Origin: Plutella xylostella
Taxonomy: Eukaryota > Arthropoda > Insecta > Lepidoptera > Plutellidae
DNA length: 64,000 nucleotides
NCBI RefSeq assembly: GCF_932276165.1
Contig: NC_063982.1
Span: 4,357,501 to 4,421,500, forward strand
Direction: 5' to 3'
Part shown: positions 34,094 through 44,540 of the stretch, one piece after another
How the letters are laid out: each line of letters begins with the position of its first letter
Numbering within the stretch: the first letter of the stretch is position 1
Notes under the pieces: generated by a model
Seen by the model: the letters and a program-made list of their open reading frames with translations, nothing else
What the model was told of the DNA's origin: nothing
Databases searched by the model: none
Translations under genes and position numbers: made by a program

Positions 34094-34438
34094 ATTGATG
34101 CAAGTATTTTCAAATGAAATCTTGAGAGTGATTTGGAAAGAAATTGCTATTGCTATTTATACCACAGGTTATGAAACACTTTCAATAAGTACTGTGGCTG
34201 TGATAACATTTACTGTAGGAACGTGAGGAAGCCTGTTTATTTTCCAGCTTCTTATCAAGTTGACCAATAGACCTATTTTTCTATGGTTTGTTTGCTTTTA
34301 TCTCATGTTTTCACTCGAACAGGTGCTTCTACAGTTTTCGTGTCGCAATAATTTACTTATGTAGGTAGCGTGAATGAATATAAATTTGAACAGCATTTCA
34401 TTTGAAGCATTGTTTTGAAAACTGCCGTAGCACACAAA
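34094..34438. promoter_or_regulatory. Bidirectional chorion promoter, unit 0
   Basis: 345 bases between ATGs. TATAAATAGC on the reverse strand (about 34154-34163) serves the A gene and ATATAAATT (about 34378) serves the B gene. TTATCTCATG near 34298 stands where the other units have a TCACGTA/GATA composite; the CACGT core is changed here. Confidence 0.65.
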
Positions 34439-35121
34439 ATGGCATCCTCCATAATCTTCTTTGTTCTTGCATCAGCACTTTTTATCCAGGTACCACAGCT
34501 TTCTGATGATTATACGACCACCAAGATTAATTACATTTTCAAATGAATATGTTTTCTCAATGTTTGCTTTTCCAATAGGCTGCCTACGGCTCGTGCGGGT
34601 GCGGCGTCAACAACTACGCCCCGCTGGTGTCAGCAGGCTGCGGCAACAACCTCGCCTTGTCCAACGGCCTCCTGGGATCCAACCTCATCGGCCTGAACAA
34701 TGGATACGGCTCTTCAGTTCTGTCCAGCGGCCTCGCGTACCCTGAGAGCATTCTGAGCATCGCCAGTGGCTCCTACACCACCCCGAACGGCATCTCAGTT
34801 GTAGCTGAGAATCTGGAGATCGGCGGAACGGTGGCAGTGTCTGGGGCTATGCCCTTCGTCGGAGCAGTCTCCATGGGCGGCGTGGCTCCCACCTCTGGTC
34901 AAGCGCAGGTCGCCTACAGCTCTGTGCCTGGTGTGGCCCTCACCGACGCTGGCTGCGGTCAGGGTATCTCTGGTGGTGTTGGCTACAACGGACTCATCGG
35001 AAACAGCATTGGTAACAACTACCTAAGCAACGGTCTCATTGGAAACAACTACCTAGGTAACAACCTGGTTGGTAACAGACTGCTCGGTAACAACATTGGC
35101 TGCGGATGTGGATGTCAGTAA
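34439..35121 (+). CDS. Chorion class B protein (unit 0)
   Basis: Exon 1 at 34439-34489 encodes MASSIIFFVLASALFIQ. Exon 2 at 34579-35121 starts AAYGSCGCGV, giving 197 residues. The central class B domain is ESILSIASGSYTTPNGISVV and MPFVGAVSMGG with GQAQVAYSSVPG. The C-terminal arm has GNNYLGNN repeats and ends GCGCGCQ. Exon 2 is almost identical to the B genes of the other units, while exon 1 and the intron are clearly different. It lacks the IGSNI repeat present in units 1-3. Confidence 0.93.
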
Positions 35122-36961
35122 ATTTCTTTCTACAAGTCTTCGAAAAGGAAAAATATAGCTTTTTTAAACTTTACCTAGATTTCTTATTATACTTACTACC
35201 TCACCTAAAACATCATCATCATCACGACCCATCACCTCTCCACTGCTGGGGCAAGGGTCTAGTGCCAATGAAGGAAGGGTTTAGGCCTAGTCCACCACGC
35301 TGGCCTAGTGCGGGTTGGTGGACCCCAACATAAGCAAGCTTGTGCTGAGAGAGTTTTCGGGTAAGTGGCCAACCCGACTGTCAGATGTTTTCAAGCCATC
35401 CGAAAGCCTCTGACTAGGCTTAACGACTGCTGCCTAAACAGCAACCGGGACCACGACTTGACGTGCCGTCAGAAGCATGGAAGCGTCCCTAAAACAACCA
35501 CTTGAAATCGGACACCCATCCAATGGCTGACCTCAACCGCTGATGGCAACCTCAAACCTCAGTGATCAGTTACGATTATTGAAGCCAGCTTGACTACGGA
35601 AGCCTAGTTAAACTTAACCGCCTTCGGGCAGCTTGAATATATCTGACGGTCAAGTTGCTCATTTACCTAACAACTCCCTCAGCGCAAGCTTGCTTGGGTT
35701 CTTCTTCTTCCTTGCCTTATCCTTATTTAGGGTCGGCTTTGTTGGTCATGTCACGCTATTTTACCCTATCCTCTGTCATATCCTCATTCACTCCACACTC
35801 TCTCATATTTTCTTTCACGCAATCAAGCCACGTCTTTCTTGGTCTTCCTCTCTTGCACCTTCCTTCGGGTCTCATTTCCAAGCTTGCTTGGGCTGGGGTC
35901 CACAAACAAGCACCAGGCCAGCATGGTAGACTAGGCCTAAAAACCTTCTTTTATTAGAAGGTGACCCGTGTCCCAGTGTGATGTGTGTCGTGATGACCTT
36001 TTTGTCTTGGTTCAAAGCTTTCCATTTTTGTACATACAACCCTTTGTACACTTATTGATATAAGTAATTCTGGAGAATTAAATAAATAAATCATTGTATT
36101 GGAACCTATGTTTTATATTTGTATTGCTACTCTAAAAGCTACAATACTAATAGTTCAAAATTAACTGGGGAGCCGAGCGTAGTGAGGCAACATAACTACC
36201 ACAAAAAACAGGCACATATAATTTATACAAGTTGGACACCAAGTTTATAAATGTGATACAATTAAATTCAACTAAGTATGATTTTTTTATTACTATTAAT
36301 GTATCTGTAATTGATTAATGTAATTTATTTAAACTGTTAATTTATTTTGAATCATTTGTTTAAATTGACAATATTTGCATTATTATGTTTACTTGTCTGG
36401 TAATAATTTCTTCAACTAAAGTCAATGCATAATGTTTGTAAAACTTATTATTGAATAAAGGCTTTAACTATAAATAAAAAAATAAACATAAAAAAGTATG
36501 AAATTTACGATAAACAAAAGAAGCAAGCGAAGCGAGGCATTACTACTACTCAAACCGTCATTTCACAAATAAAAAAAGTCGAGCGATGCATGAGAGAAAA
36601 GAGAGCCGAGTGAAGCGAGGTAATTATATTGTACGAATGAATTTCACAGTAAACAAGTGGGTATATGAGAGTTTAATCTTCTTTTTGTTCTATACCTCCT
36701 CACTAGCTCCTCCTACCTCTTTTTTACCTCCTGGAAACGACATTTCCACCTATTTTGTACAGTTTGGGTGATGTAATCAGTGGATCAATGCGTGTCTGGT
36801 ATCCCTTTTGTCTATGCTCGTAAATGTGCGATATAGCTTTCCCGAGTGACGTTTGTAAACTGTATTTTAATTTAGTGCGGCGCATCATGACCAGCATGGC
36901 TAGTCTATTTTATCAAGCGAGCGTGTATTGAAATGATTGAGATGTAAACAGAAAAAGCATA
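35122..36961. other. Spacer after unit 0, with SINE-like repeats
   Basis: The first 100 bases match the 3' flank of the other B genes. 35190-35990 holds rearranged SINE/LINE pieces (TTTAGGCCTAGTCCACCACG and its inverted counterpart GGTAGACTAGGCCTAAA). 36170-36960 is homologous to 45480-46210, including GAGCCGAGCG..GCGAGG motifs and AGTGCGGCGCATC. No gene is seen. Confidence 0.6.
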
Positions 36962-39423
36962 GTTCATAGTTAGTTCATAGTTATTTATTCATAAACAATA
37001 TACATTGTGTGTGAATTTTTTAAAACTAACTTAACCTAGGTAGTTACACAATTTAATAAAGTTTTGTGGTATCCAACCTATACTTTACAATATGCAATCA
37101 ACTTTTTACGATTAATATAATTTGAAAAAGTCATTAAAATAATAATTATACTTAATACAATTTGTCGAAATTACCAATTTAAATAATTATAATATCATTT
37201 CAAGTCAAAATAGATGTAAGTAGGTAGGTACAAAAATTATTAAGTTTCTTATGTAGGTAGGCAGTCACTTAAGATATTCATCTAGACTATAGAAGCACCC
37301 CTTCAACAAAAAATCTCTTAGTTTCGTTTTGAAGCTGCTATGGCTGATAAGTAATTTTAAATAGAGTGGCAATTTGTTGAAAACGACCTGGGACTGATAT
37401 GCGGCCGAATGTTTAATGACTGTAAATTTTGGAACAAACTTTATTGGTAAGTCTTTTCTTCTAGTATTTTCCCTTCGTTTTTTTTCCTCTTCACTTTCAA
37501 TTTCATGTCTGGTTTTGGCTAATCCCGTTAGTAACACCAGAATGTAGAGTGAAGGCACCGTCAGTATTTTGAGTCGAGTAAAATGAGGTTTGCAGGATTC
37601 AGTTTGAGGTATGCGGACAATAGTGCGAATTGCTCTTTTTTGTAGTATAAATGCTCTTTTTATGTTATAATCGAAACTATTTCCCCAATGTTTAATGCTG
37701 TACCTCAATTTTGACTCTACGAGGGCGTAATAAATCATAGTTAGTTGTTCTTCATTGATCTCGTCTCGAAGACTTCTGAGTGCAAAGCACGCCGAGCTCA
37801 GAGTACTATCTATTGATTTTAGTTCTGATTTCCAATTCAGTAACGCATCTATATGGACTCCCAGAAATTTCACGGAGTCTACCATGTCAACTTTTTCTCC
37901 GTCTAATCTTATATGTAGGCTATCTTTATTTCTAATAGTGGATTTAAATAGTAAAGCACTGGTTTTCGAAGTATTTATTTTTAAATTGTTGGCTTTAAAC
38001 CATAAACTGAAGTTATCAAGTATGTAATTTAATTTATATTCAAGGGTAACCATGTCTTTTGCCGATAGGATAGCATTAGTATCATCTGCATATACTATTA
38101 ATTTATCTTCCGGGAAGGATCGCCGGATGTATTCTAATAGGTCATTAGTAAAGATTATAAATAGAATGGGCCCCAACACTGAGCCTTGTGGGACTCCTCG
38201 TTTAATATTTACATATTCTGAAGTGGTAGTAACTTCTTTACCATCTACAATATTAGTAATTTCCACAAACTGTTTCCTGTTCTTGAGATAGGATTCAAAA
38301 AGCTTTAAAGTTTGATTTCTGACTCCGTAAAATTCAAGCTTTTGCAGAAGTATTTTATGATCTACAAGGTCAAAAGCTGAACTAAGGTCGAGAAAAAGAG
38401 CTGCCACCTTTTCTTTGTTATTTATTTTGTGAACTATATCATCTAGAAGCTTGTCTATAGCATCTGTAGTTCCTACACCTCGTCGATAACCAAATTGTCT
38501 AGCATTCAGAATGTTATTCATGTTTAGATGTAGGACTAGGCGAGATTTAAGTATTTTTTCGAATATTTTTGAAAGTATGGTTAAGAGAGAGATTGGCCTG
38601 TACTTGGATGGGTCAGTTTTTGAGCCTTTTTTGTGTTTTGGCAAGATCTTGGCTATTTTTAGTTGCTCTGGGAATACCCCCTCAAACATGCACGCATTGA
38701 AGAAGTTGGATAATGGAGTTGCGAGAATATCTATATTGTCTTTGATTACCGTTATTGGAACTTCATCGTGACCGCATGATTTTTTATTTTTAAAGCCTAG
38801 TACTGTCTTTGTAATTTCAGTGGGGGTAGTGGCTCTACAGATCATGTTATCTGATGTTTTTTCATAATTTTCTGAGAGTAGCGCTATTGCCTCGTCAGGA
38901 TTCACAATCGTGCTGTCATCTTCGAACTTAAATTTATCTGAAAAAATGTTTACTATTTCTTGTGGGAGGTGCACTATCTTATCATTTACTTTTAACAACA
39001 GTTCTTCTTTTAGAGATACAGAATTTTTATTTCGGTGTCTATTAACGCAGTTCCAAATTCCTTTGGTTGAGTTCTTCGCTTTTTCTATTTCTGTTTGAAC
39101 GCCAATTTTTTTGGCTATTTTAATAACCTTTCTGTATATTTTTATATAATTACTGCGATAAGACTTTATGGTAGGGTCACAGCTATTTGTATGTGTAAGT
39201 ATCCTTTTCATTTTACTCGAGGCTTTAATGCCTTTTGTAGTCCAAGTGATTTTAGTGCCCTTTTTAATTTTTAGTTTTTTTCTCCTTTTTGGAAAGCTCT
39301 GTTTGTAGACTTTATTGAAAGTTTCCACGAAACCGGTAGTATTTTTACTATTCCAATTTTCTTTCATGATTTCTTTCCTGAAATTTTCATTGTTTTCTTT
39401 AGAGAATGTTCGTCTTACCATAG

Positions 39424-40640
39424 CACAGGGGTATAATCGTGACAGTTCTGACATTGCGAAAAAGAGACGCTTAGCTACATTAAGCGTAAGAGAGAAACGT
39501 TAAGCTGTACAGGTTTTTTTGTCCTTTTTGCTCTGGCGCCTGTTTACGTCAGTTTTGGCAGTTCTCTTTGCCAAACAATGAATACTATGACAAACAAAGG
39601 CTGACAGTTTCAACAAATTTTCTAAAAGTTATTTATTGTTAATTTGCTAGTGATTTGTGGATGTTTATTAAGTTTATTAGAATATTATCACCACTTAACG
39701 AGTGTGAGACATGGGTGGGTATAGTTTGTTCGGTTGTACAGAGCATAGTGAACGAAAACACGATGGAACTATGGATGAGATATCTTTTCACATGTAAGTA
39801 GATAATATCAAGTTTTACAAGCTTACATTCACTACAGTACTATCTGTTGGCTTGATTTTAATATAAAACGATACCAATTTTAATACTGTAAGGTCTTTAA
39901 GTATCAATTTTAAGTAAAAATTACGAGGTAACATATAATAACAAATCTCATTGTGTTGCCAGTTATTGAAAATTTATTTTACTCAGAAACAATATAATAT
40001 TACATATGTAAAGAAAATACTAGAAATTGTAACAGACTTAATAAAATAAGAATTCGATGCTGCTGGCCATAATTAATATGGGTAGAAGATGAATAACTTA
40101 GATTCTGGGAATTCTAATTGAATAAATGTGTGATTTCTTCTGTATAGGCATATCAAGTTTATTGTATTGCTACAAAATACCTCCATCACATATTTGGCCC
40201 ACAATTATAATGCTCATGCTCATCCATTTATCTCTGCTTCATAGGTTTCCAACAGAAGAAAAAACATTAAGAAAATGGATAGACACTACCAGACCTTCAA
40301 ATTGGGAACCAAAGAATCATACAAAAATTGTGTTCGGCACATTTTGAAGAGGGTTGTTTCGATCGGACAAAATCGATCAATCATACAATCCACTCAGTTT
40401 GTGTATAATAAATAATTATATTTAAAACAAATATAAATAAAGGTTTATATTAGAAAAATAAGCCTTAGTGTGTTTTTCGTACCAACCGACGATATGTCCA
40501 GTATTATTTTTTATAATAATCGTAAGATAAAATTCCCCATAATTAGTTTTTTTTTTATTTTGTAGCAACATCTATGATTTGAGTGAGAAGGAGAATTCTG
40601 AGCACGGCCATTTCTTCTCTATACAAATATATACTCTAAG
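39424..40640 (+). mobile_element. THAP-encoding DNA transposon inserted in the retrotransposon (8-bp TSD)
   Basis: TACCATAG flanks both sides exactly (39416-39423 and 40641-40648). The termini CACAGGGGTATAATCGTG and, read inward from the right, CTTAGAGTATATATTTG are imperfect inverted repeats. The only coding trace is a two-exon THAP domain on the + strand. THAP plus an 8-bp duplication fits the P superfamily; CAGGG-like termini would also fit hAT. The superfamily is therefore open, but the insertion itself is secure. Confidence 0.82.
39711..40408 (+). pseudogene. THAP zinc-finger gene, two exons, inactivated
   Basis: Exon 1 at 39711-39793 ends in a GTAAGT donor. Exon 2 starts after CTTCATAG at 40245 and the codon is restored across the junction. 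The sequence follows the THAP pattern: GC near residue 9, ISFHMFP, TLRKWID, then CSAHFEEGCFDR. Two defects are visible. The first zinc-ligand cysteine is Tyr (TAT, expected TGT), and one extra base near 40330 breaks the frame just before the Cys-x-x-His. The reading ends in TAA at 40408, followed at once by AATAAA. It would have been a DNA-binding protein of a transposase type. Confidence 0.75.
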
Positions 40641-41350
40641 TACCATAGTGATTGATTCACTGGTATTTTTTTTGGAACCTGAGATGTCAAGTAAAAGATC
40701 ACAAAAAATTCCAGCGTGTCCATCAGCCAGGCCATTGTGATCTACTACATTCTTTCCCACGTACTCCTCAGGTAGATTAGTAAAGAAATTATCGATGCAT
40801 GATTCTGAGTCGTTTCGTATGAAAGTTATTTCATTAATTAGGTGTCTGAAATTATAAGATTTTAGTAGAGAGATTAATTCATTTTGTTTTTTACAGTCTA
40901 TTAGAACGTCAACATTAAAATCTCCGCATATTATACATTTTTTGTCGAAGAAGTGCTCCAGCATTTTTTCTAGTTGTTCCATGAAAATGTTGAAATTTTC
41001 AAGTTCGGGATTACGATAGCAACAAATAATACATAAGTTAGTCTCTAGATCCCTAATACCACAAACTTCAAAGCTCTTATTTTTATATAGTTTTTTACAA
41101 ATCTTAAGTTCTTCACACTTTCTGTCTTGCAGACCCAGGATGAGAGATCCACCTCTTTTTTTATTACTACGATTGTTATAGCATGCTAAGTTATAATTAT
41201 TTAGTTGAAATAGATTAATGGAATGATCATACAGAAAATGCTCAGTGAAACAAAGGTAGTGTAATTCCTTACTAGAACTTAAGTTATTAAGGTACAGATC
41301 AATTTCATCTTTTTTATTACTAATTCCGCATATGTTCTGGTGGAATATAC

Positions 41351-42493
41351 CTAGACTCGGTCTGTTCGAAAAAATGATGCTGTCAGGTCATCTGGTATTT
41401 CTTCAACGTGTTTATTGTTGCCCTCTTCATCATAATTTTCATGCATTTTTATTTGTTGGTGTATGCAATTTAATATATTTCGCAGGCCTCTGTTGTTTAG
41501 GTGCCCGTGTCCTCTATAAAACATACTATAGTCATAGAGCAGCGTTGTGTTCGAGTCCCATAGGTAGGCATATTCATTTTTGAGCACATCCGAATACAGA
41601 AGATGATTAAACAATTCGACTCTTCCGTTAAACATATATTGATGTTGTCCATATTTAAATGTGGGCGTACATATTATTACGTTGGTGTGTTCTATATTTT
41701 CTAGCACGTTTCTTATATGTGTTATTAACCCATGATAATTATTGGTTTTTGTAAAATCTTCCTCCCCTATCATGACGATACAGAAATCATCCATTGTGTA
41801 ACTGGATAGTTTTTTATTCAATCCATTTAGTTGATCTTTGATTCCTGCATACGGTGTTAAAAAATGGCAGAAATCGTAGTCTTTCTCCGTAAATATACTT
41901 TTTGCTATGTCGAGAACCACATTTTTTATATTGCAGGTCAGTAAGCATATTTTAGTCTTCTGTGATTTTTTCTTTGTTACTAGGTTAGGTTGATTTTTCA
42001 CTGTGCATGATGTAGATTGTGTCATTGTTTCAGCAATATTGGATTGATTTATTGTAGGTGGCTCTTTATTCTGTTCTTCGTGTGTTGCCCCGGATGAGCA
42101 AGGTTTAGGACTATACGATGTAGTAGTTAATTGCGATTTTAAAGATTGTCCTCTTTTTTTCTTCGGAGTGACGCAGTCATTTTTTAGACTGTCTGTTATT
42201 TTTTTGCACAGATCATTCTTTTTTTGCAAGTCATCTATTTGTTTTTTGAGCTGTTCATTCTCTAAATTTAAATTAGTAATTTCATTATGTGCAATTTTTA
42301 GTTCATTTGTTAAACGTTTAATCTCATTCTTAGAGCGATATTTTTCTTCGTCTTCTTCGTCTGTAAGCTCAGGCATGCTGTTGGTGGAGACATCTATCGT
42401 ATTTTTAGATGTACTACTTTCATCGTCTGTCACCTGTGTTTCCGATTGTGTTCGTTTTTTATTACGAATGGTTATGTTACCAAAGAAATTCAT
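41351..42493 (-). CDS. Retrotransposon ORF1: coiled coil plus SGNH-like domain
   Basis: 380 codons starting MNFFGN. Residues about 45-95 are a Glu/Lys/Leu-rich coiled coil (NELKIAHNEITNLNLENEQL). Then comes a Ser/Thr/Pro linker, and from about residue 180 a domain with KICLLTCNIKN, FCIVMIGEEDF, NVIICTPTF and HLNNRGLRN. This resembles the SGNH hydrolase-like ORF1 domain of CR1-group elements; a HLN..G motif near the end fits the family's His block. It is intact. Its stop overlaps the start of the ORF2 frame. The domain identity is inferred by motif. Confidence 0.78.
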   Translation of the reverse strand: MNFFGNITIRNKKRTQSETQVTDDESSTSKNTIDVSTNSMPELTDEEDEEKYRSKNEIKRLTNELKIAHNEITNLNLENEQLKKQIDDLQKKNDLCKKITDSLKNDCVTPKKKRGQSLKSQLTTTSYSPKPCSSGATHEEQNKEPPTINQSNIAETMTQSTSCTVKNQPNLVTKKKSQKTKICLLTCNIKNVVLDIAKSIFTEKDYDFCHFLTPYAGIKDQLNGLNKKLSSYTMDDFCIVMIGEEDFTKTNNYHGLITHIRNVLENIEHTNVIICTPTFKYGQHQYMFNGRVELFNHLLYSDVLKNEYAYLWDSNTTLLYDYSMFYRGHGHLNNRGLRNILNCIHQQIKMHENYDEEGNNKHVEEIPDDLTASFFRTDRV

Positions 42494-42544
42494 GTCTGAT
42501 AAAGAACAAATTAATATTTACGAAGAAAAAGTAGTCGGTGTTTT

Positions 42545-42628
42545 ATGGAGGCTCGAACCAGCGCCCTTTAGCGCCTTGAAGTCTCAAAAAGCTAACACCT
42601 TAACGGCTGGACCACTCGGTCAGTTAAA
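42545..42628 (-). other. tRNA-Leu/Ser-like sequence in the retrotransposon 5' UTR
   Basis: Reverse strand: TGACCGAGTGGTC (A-box-like) and, about 55 bases on, GCTGGTTCGAGCCTCC (B-box-like), with a long variable region between, as in class II tRNAs. Acceptor and T stems pair poorly, so it is not a functional tRNA. It may act as an internal Pol III promoter or be a captured tRNA fragment. Confidence 0.5.
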
Positions 42629-43101
42629 TATACTAGTGAATTTTGTGATGTGTATGTAGCAAAAGATGATGTGAACTTAGATTCCGTTAGTGGACTTTGC
42701 CCTTTTGATATGATAGCACTACTAACAACAGGAACAGGGTTTGAGAACTATATTTTCACTATTTATCACTTTTGTCACTTATTTCTGATCGTGAAATGAA
42801 TATTCATAATTTATTTATCCACTTAGCCCACTTAGTTTAGTTTTGGGTCATGTAATTACTTTCTTGTTGTTTATTTCACATAGCTATTAGAAATTCCGTT
42901 AGATAACACTTGCACGGGTTAATTGTTCACTATTGACTGTTTAGTAACACTTTTAATAACTTTTAAATGCAGTTTTCTATTTTTTAAAACCATTTGAAAA
43001 AAATTAGCGTAACAAGTTAACTGTACTTGACGACGGTGGCGCCATCTATCCATAACTTAAGTCAAAAGATTTTATTGTCGGTCATATCAAAATGTACCAA
43101 G

Positions 43102-43554
43102 TTAGTAGTAACCAAGTCCGGGGCAGGCGCAGCTGCAGATGCCGGGGTTGTTGCCCACGATGGTGACGAGGCCAGCGGCAGGGAGCTCAGCGCTGAAGGA
43201 GACAGCACCACTGGTCGGCAGGTTTCCGTTGATGTAGGTCTGTCCTCCGACTCCCAGTTGGCCAAGAGCGGCGATCTCACCGACGCCCGAGCCTCCGTAT
43301 CCGCCGTAGCTTGAGGCTCCGTATGCGCCGTTTCCAATGATACCATTGTTCAGACCACCAAGGCCAAGTCCATTGTAGATTCCGCCAAGTCCGTTGAGTC
43401 CACCGCAGGACACTCCGCTAAGTCCGTTAAGTCCGCTGAGTCCACCGTATGGCAGTCCACCGCAGCTGTTGATGGGCTGCTGCACACACTGGCTGTAGAT
43501 GCTCTGGATGAGCAGAGCCTGAGCGCACAGGACGAAGAAAGCGAACTTGGCCAT
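43102..43554 (-). CDS. Chorion class A protein (unit 1)
   Basis: An intronless 150-codon frame. Signal peptide MAKFAFFVLCAQALLIQ is followed by SIYSQCVQQPINSC, GGL-rich repeats (GLSGLNGLSG, GGIYNGLGLGGLN), SYGGYGGSGVGEIAALGQLG, and an end in CSCACPGLGYY. Its 3' side has AATAAAATCTTTTG (reverse strand near 43070), a likely poly(A) signal. It is nearly identical to the A genes of units 2 and 3. Divergent partner: the B gene at 43821. Confidence 0.93.
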   Translation of the reverse strand: MAKFAFFVLCAQALLIQSIYSQCVQQPINSCGGLPYGGLSGLNGLSGVSCGGLNGLGGIYNGLGLGGLNNGIIGNGAYGASSYGGYGGSGVGEIAALGQLGVGGQTYINGNLPTSGAVSFSAELPAAGLVTIVGNNPGICSCACPGLGYY

Positions 43555-43820
43555 TTCGATATATTTCCAAAGGAAAATAGAAAGTGAATTTGAAAACTAA
43601 AATGCGCACTATTTATACAAAACATTTCATTACGGATTACGACATAGCACTAGGTAAAGTTTCTAGAAAATACGTGAGATAAAGCTCGAGTGAATTGATA
43701 ATAGTTTATTGACCCAATAACTTTTTAATTGAAACGTTTCATCACCTGCGAAGTTTTCAGAACATATAAATATTCAATCAAGGACAAGATGAGTCATTCT
43801 TTTAACAAGAACCAATCAAA
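43555..43820. promoter_or_regulatory. Bidirectional chorion promoter, unit 1
   Basis: 266 bases between ATGs. Reverse-strand TATAAA (43612-43617) and forward-strand TATAAA (43765-43770) lie about 55-60 bases from their ATGs. TACGTGAGATAAAG at 43671-43684 combines a TCACGTA element with a GATA site, both known to matter in silk-moth chorion promoters. Confidence 0.75.
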
Positions 43821-44540
43821 ATGGTTTCTAAGACTCTTGTCGTTGCCTTCGCTGCTGTCCTCTTGGTCCAGGTAAGTTCATGAAAAAATATATAATGTAG
43901 CCATTTAAACAATACAGACATCTGTAAATAATAATTTCGGGTTATTAGAACTGATAGAACATAATTCATTCTTACTGAACAGGCTGTCTACGGCTCGTGC
44001 GGGTGCGGCGTCAACAACTACGCCCCGCTGGTGTCAGCAGGCTGCGGCAACAACCTCGCCTTGTCCAACGGCCTCCTGGGATCCAACCTCATCGGCCTGA
44101 ACAATGGATACGGCTCTTCAGTTCTGTCCAGCGGCCTCGCATACCCTGAGAGCATTCTGAGCATCGCCAGTGGCTCCTACACAACCCCTAACGGAATCTC
44201 AGTTGTAGCTGAGAATTTGGAGATCGGCGGAACGGTGGCAGTGTCTGGGGCTATGCCCTTCGTCGGAGCAGTCTCTATGGGCGGCGTGGCTCCCACCTCT
44301 GGTCAAGCGCAAGTCGCCTACAGCTCTGTGCCTGGCGTGGCTCTCACCGACGCTGGCTGCGGTCAGGGTATCTCTGGAGGCGTCATTGGCTCCAACATTG
44401 GCTACAACGGACTCATCGGAAACGGCATTGGTAACAACTACCTGGGCAACGGTCTGATTGGAAACAACTACCTGGGTAACAACCTGGTTGGTAACAGACT
44501 GCTCGGTAACAACATTGGCTGTGGATGTGGCTGTCAGTAA
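43821..44540 (+). CDS. Chorion class B protein (unit 1)
   Basis: Exon 1 at 43821-43871 encodes MVSKTLVVAFAAVLLVQ and is followed by GTAAGT. Exon 2 at 43983-44540 encodes AVYGSCGCGVNNYAPLV through GNNIGCGCGCQ, giving 202 residues. The domain order is Cys-rich N-terminal arm, central class B domain (about residues 70-140), then Gly/Asn/Leu repeats. It is secreted and forms the shell with its class A partner. Confidence 0.94.

Larger units (their letters stand above)
37265..41380 (-). pseudogene. Retrotransposon ORF2 (endonuclease and RT), interrupted by insertion
   Basis: The endonuclease part (about 41380-40641) shows HQNICGIS, FTEHFL, GGSLILG, CYRNPEL, ICGDFNVDV and SCIDNFF. The RT part (39415-37265) shows ILPKHKKGSK, YRPISLLTIL, ALFLDLSSAFDLVDH, RGVPQGSVLGP and YADDTN (near 38085). 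The two parts share an 8-bp duplication and the reading frame is the same on both sides, so the ORF was intact before the insertion. It overlaps the end of ORF1 in a different frame with no ATG at the overlap, as in the element at 22996. Confidence 0.88.
36962..43050 (-). mobile_element. 6.1 kb CR1-like non-LTR retrotransposon in a chorion spacer, split by a DNA transposon
   Basis: Alignment by eye with the uninterrupted spacers at 46190-46230 and 49310-49340 shows the spacer breaking after GAAAAAGCATA (36961) and resuming at CATAACTTAAG (43051), with CATA on both sides. On the reverse strand the element has a 5' UTR, ORF1, an overlapping ORF2, a 3' UTR and a short TAGTTCATAGT-type tail. A 1217-bp insertion (39424-40640) interrupts ORF2. 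Confidence 0.85.
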
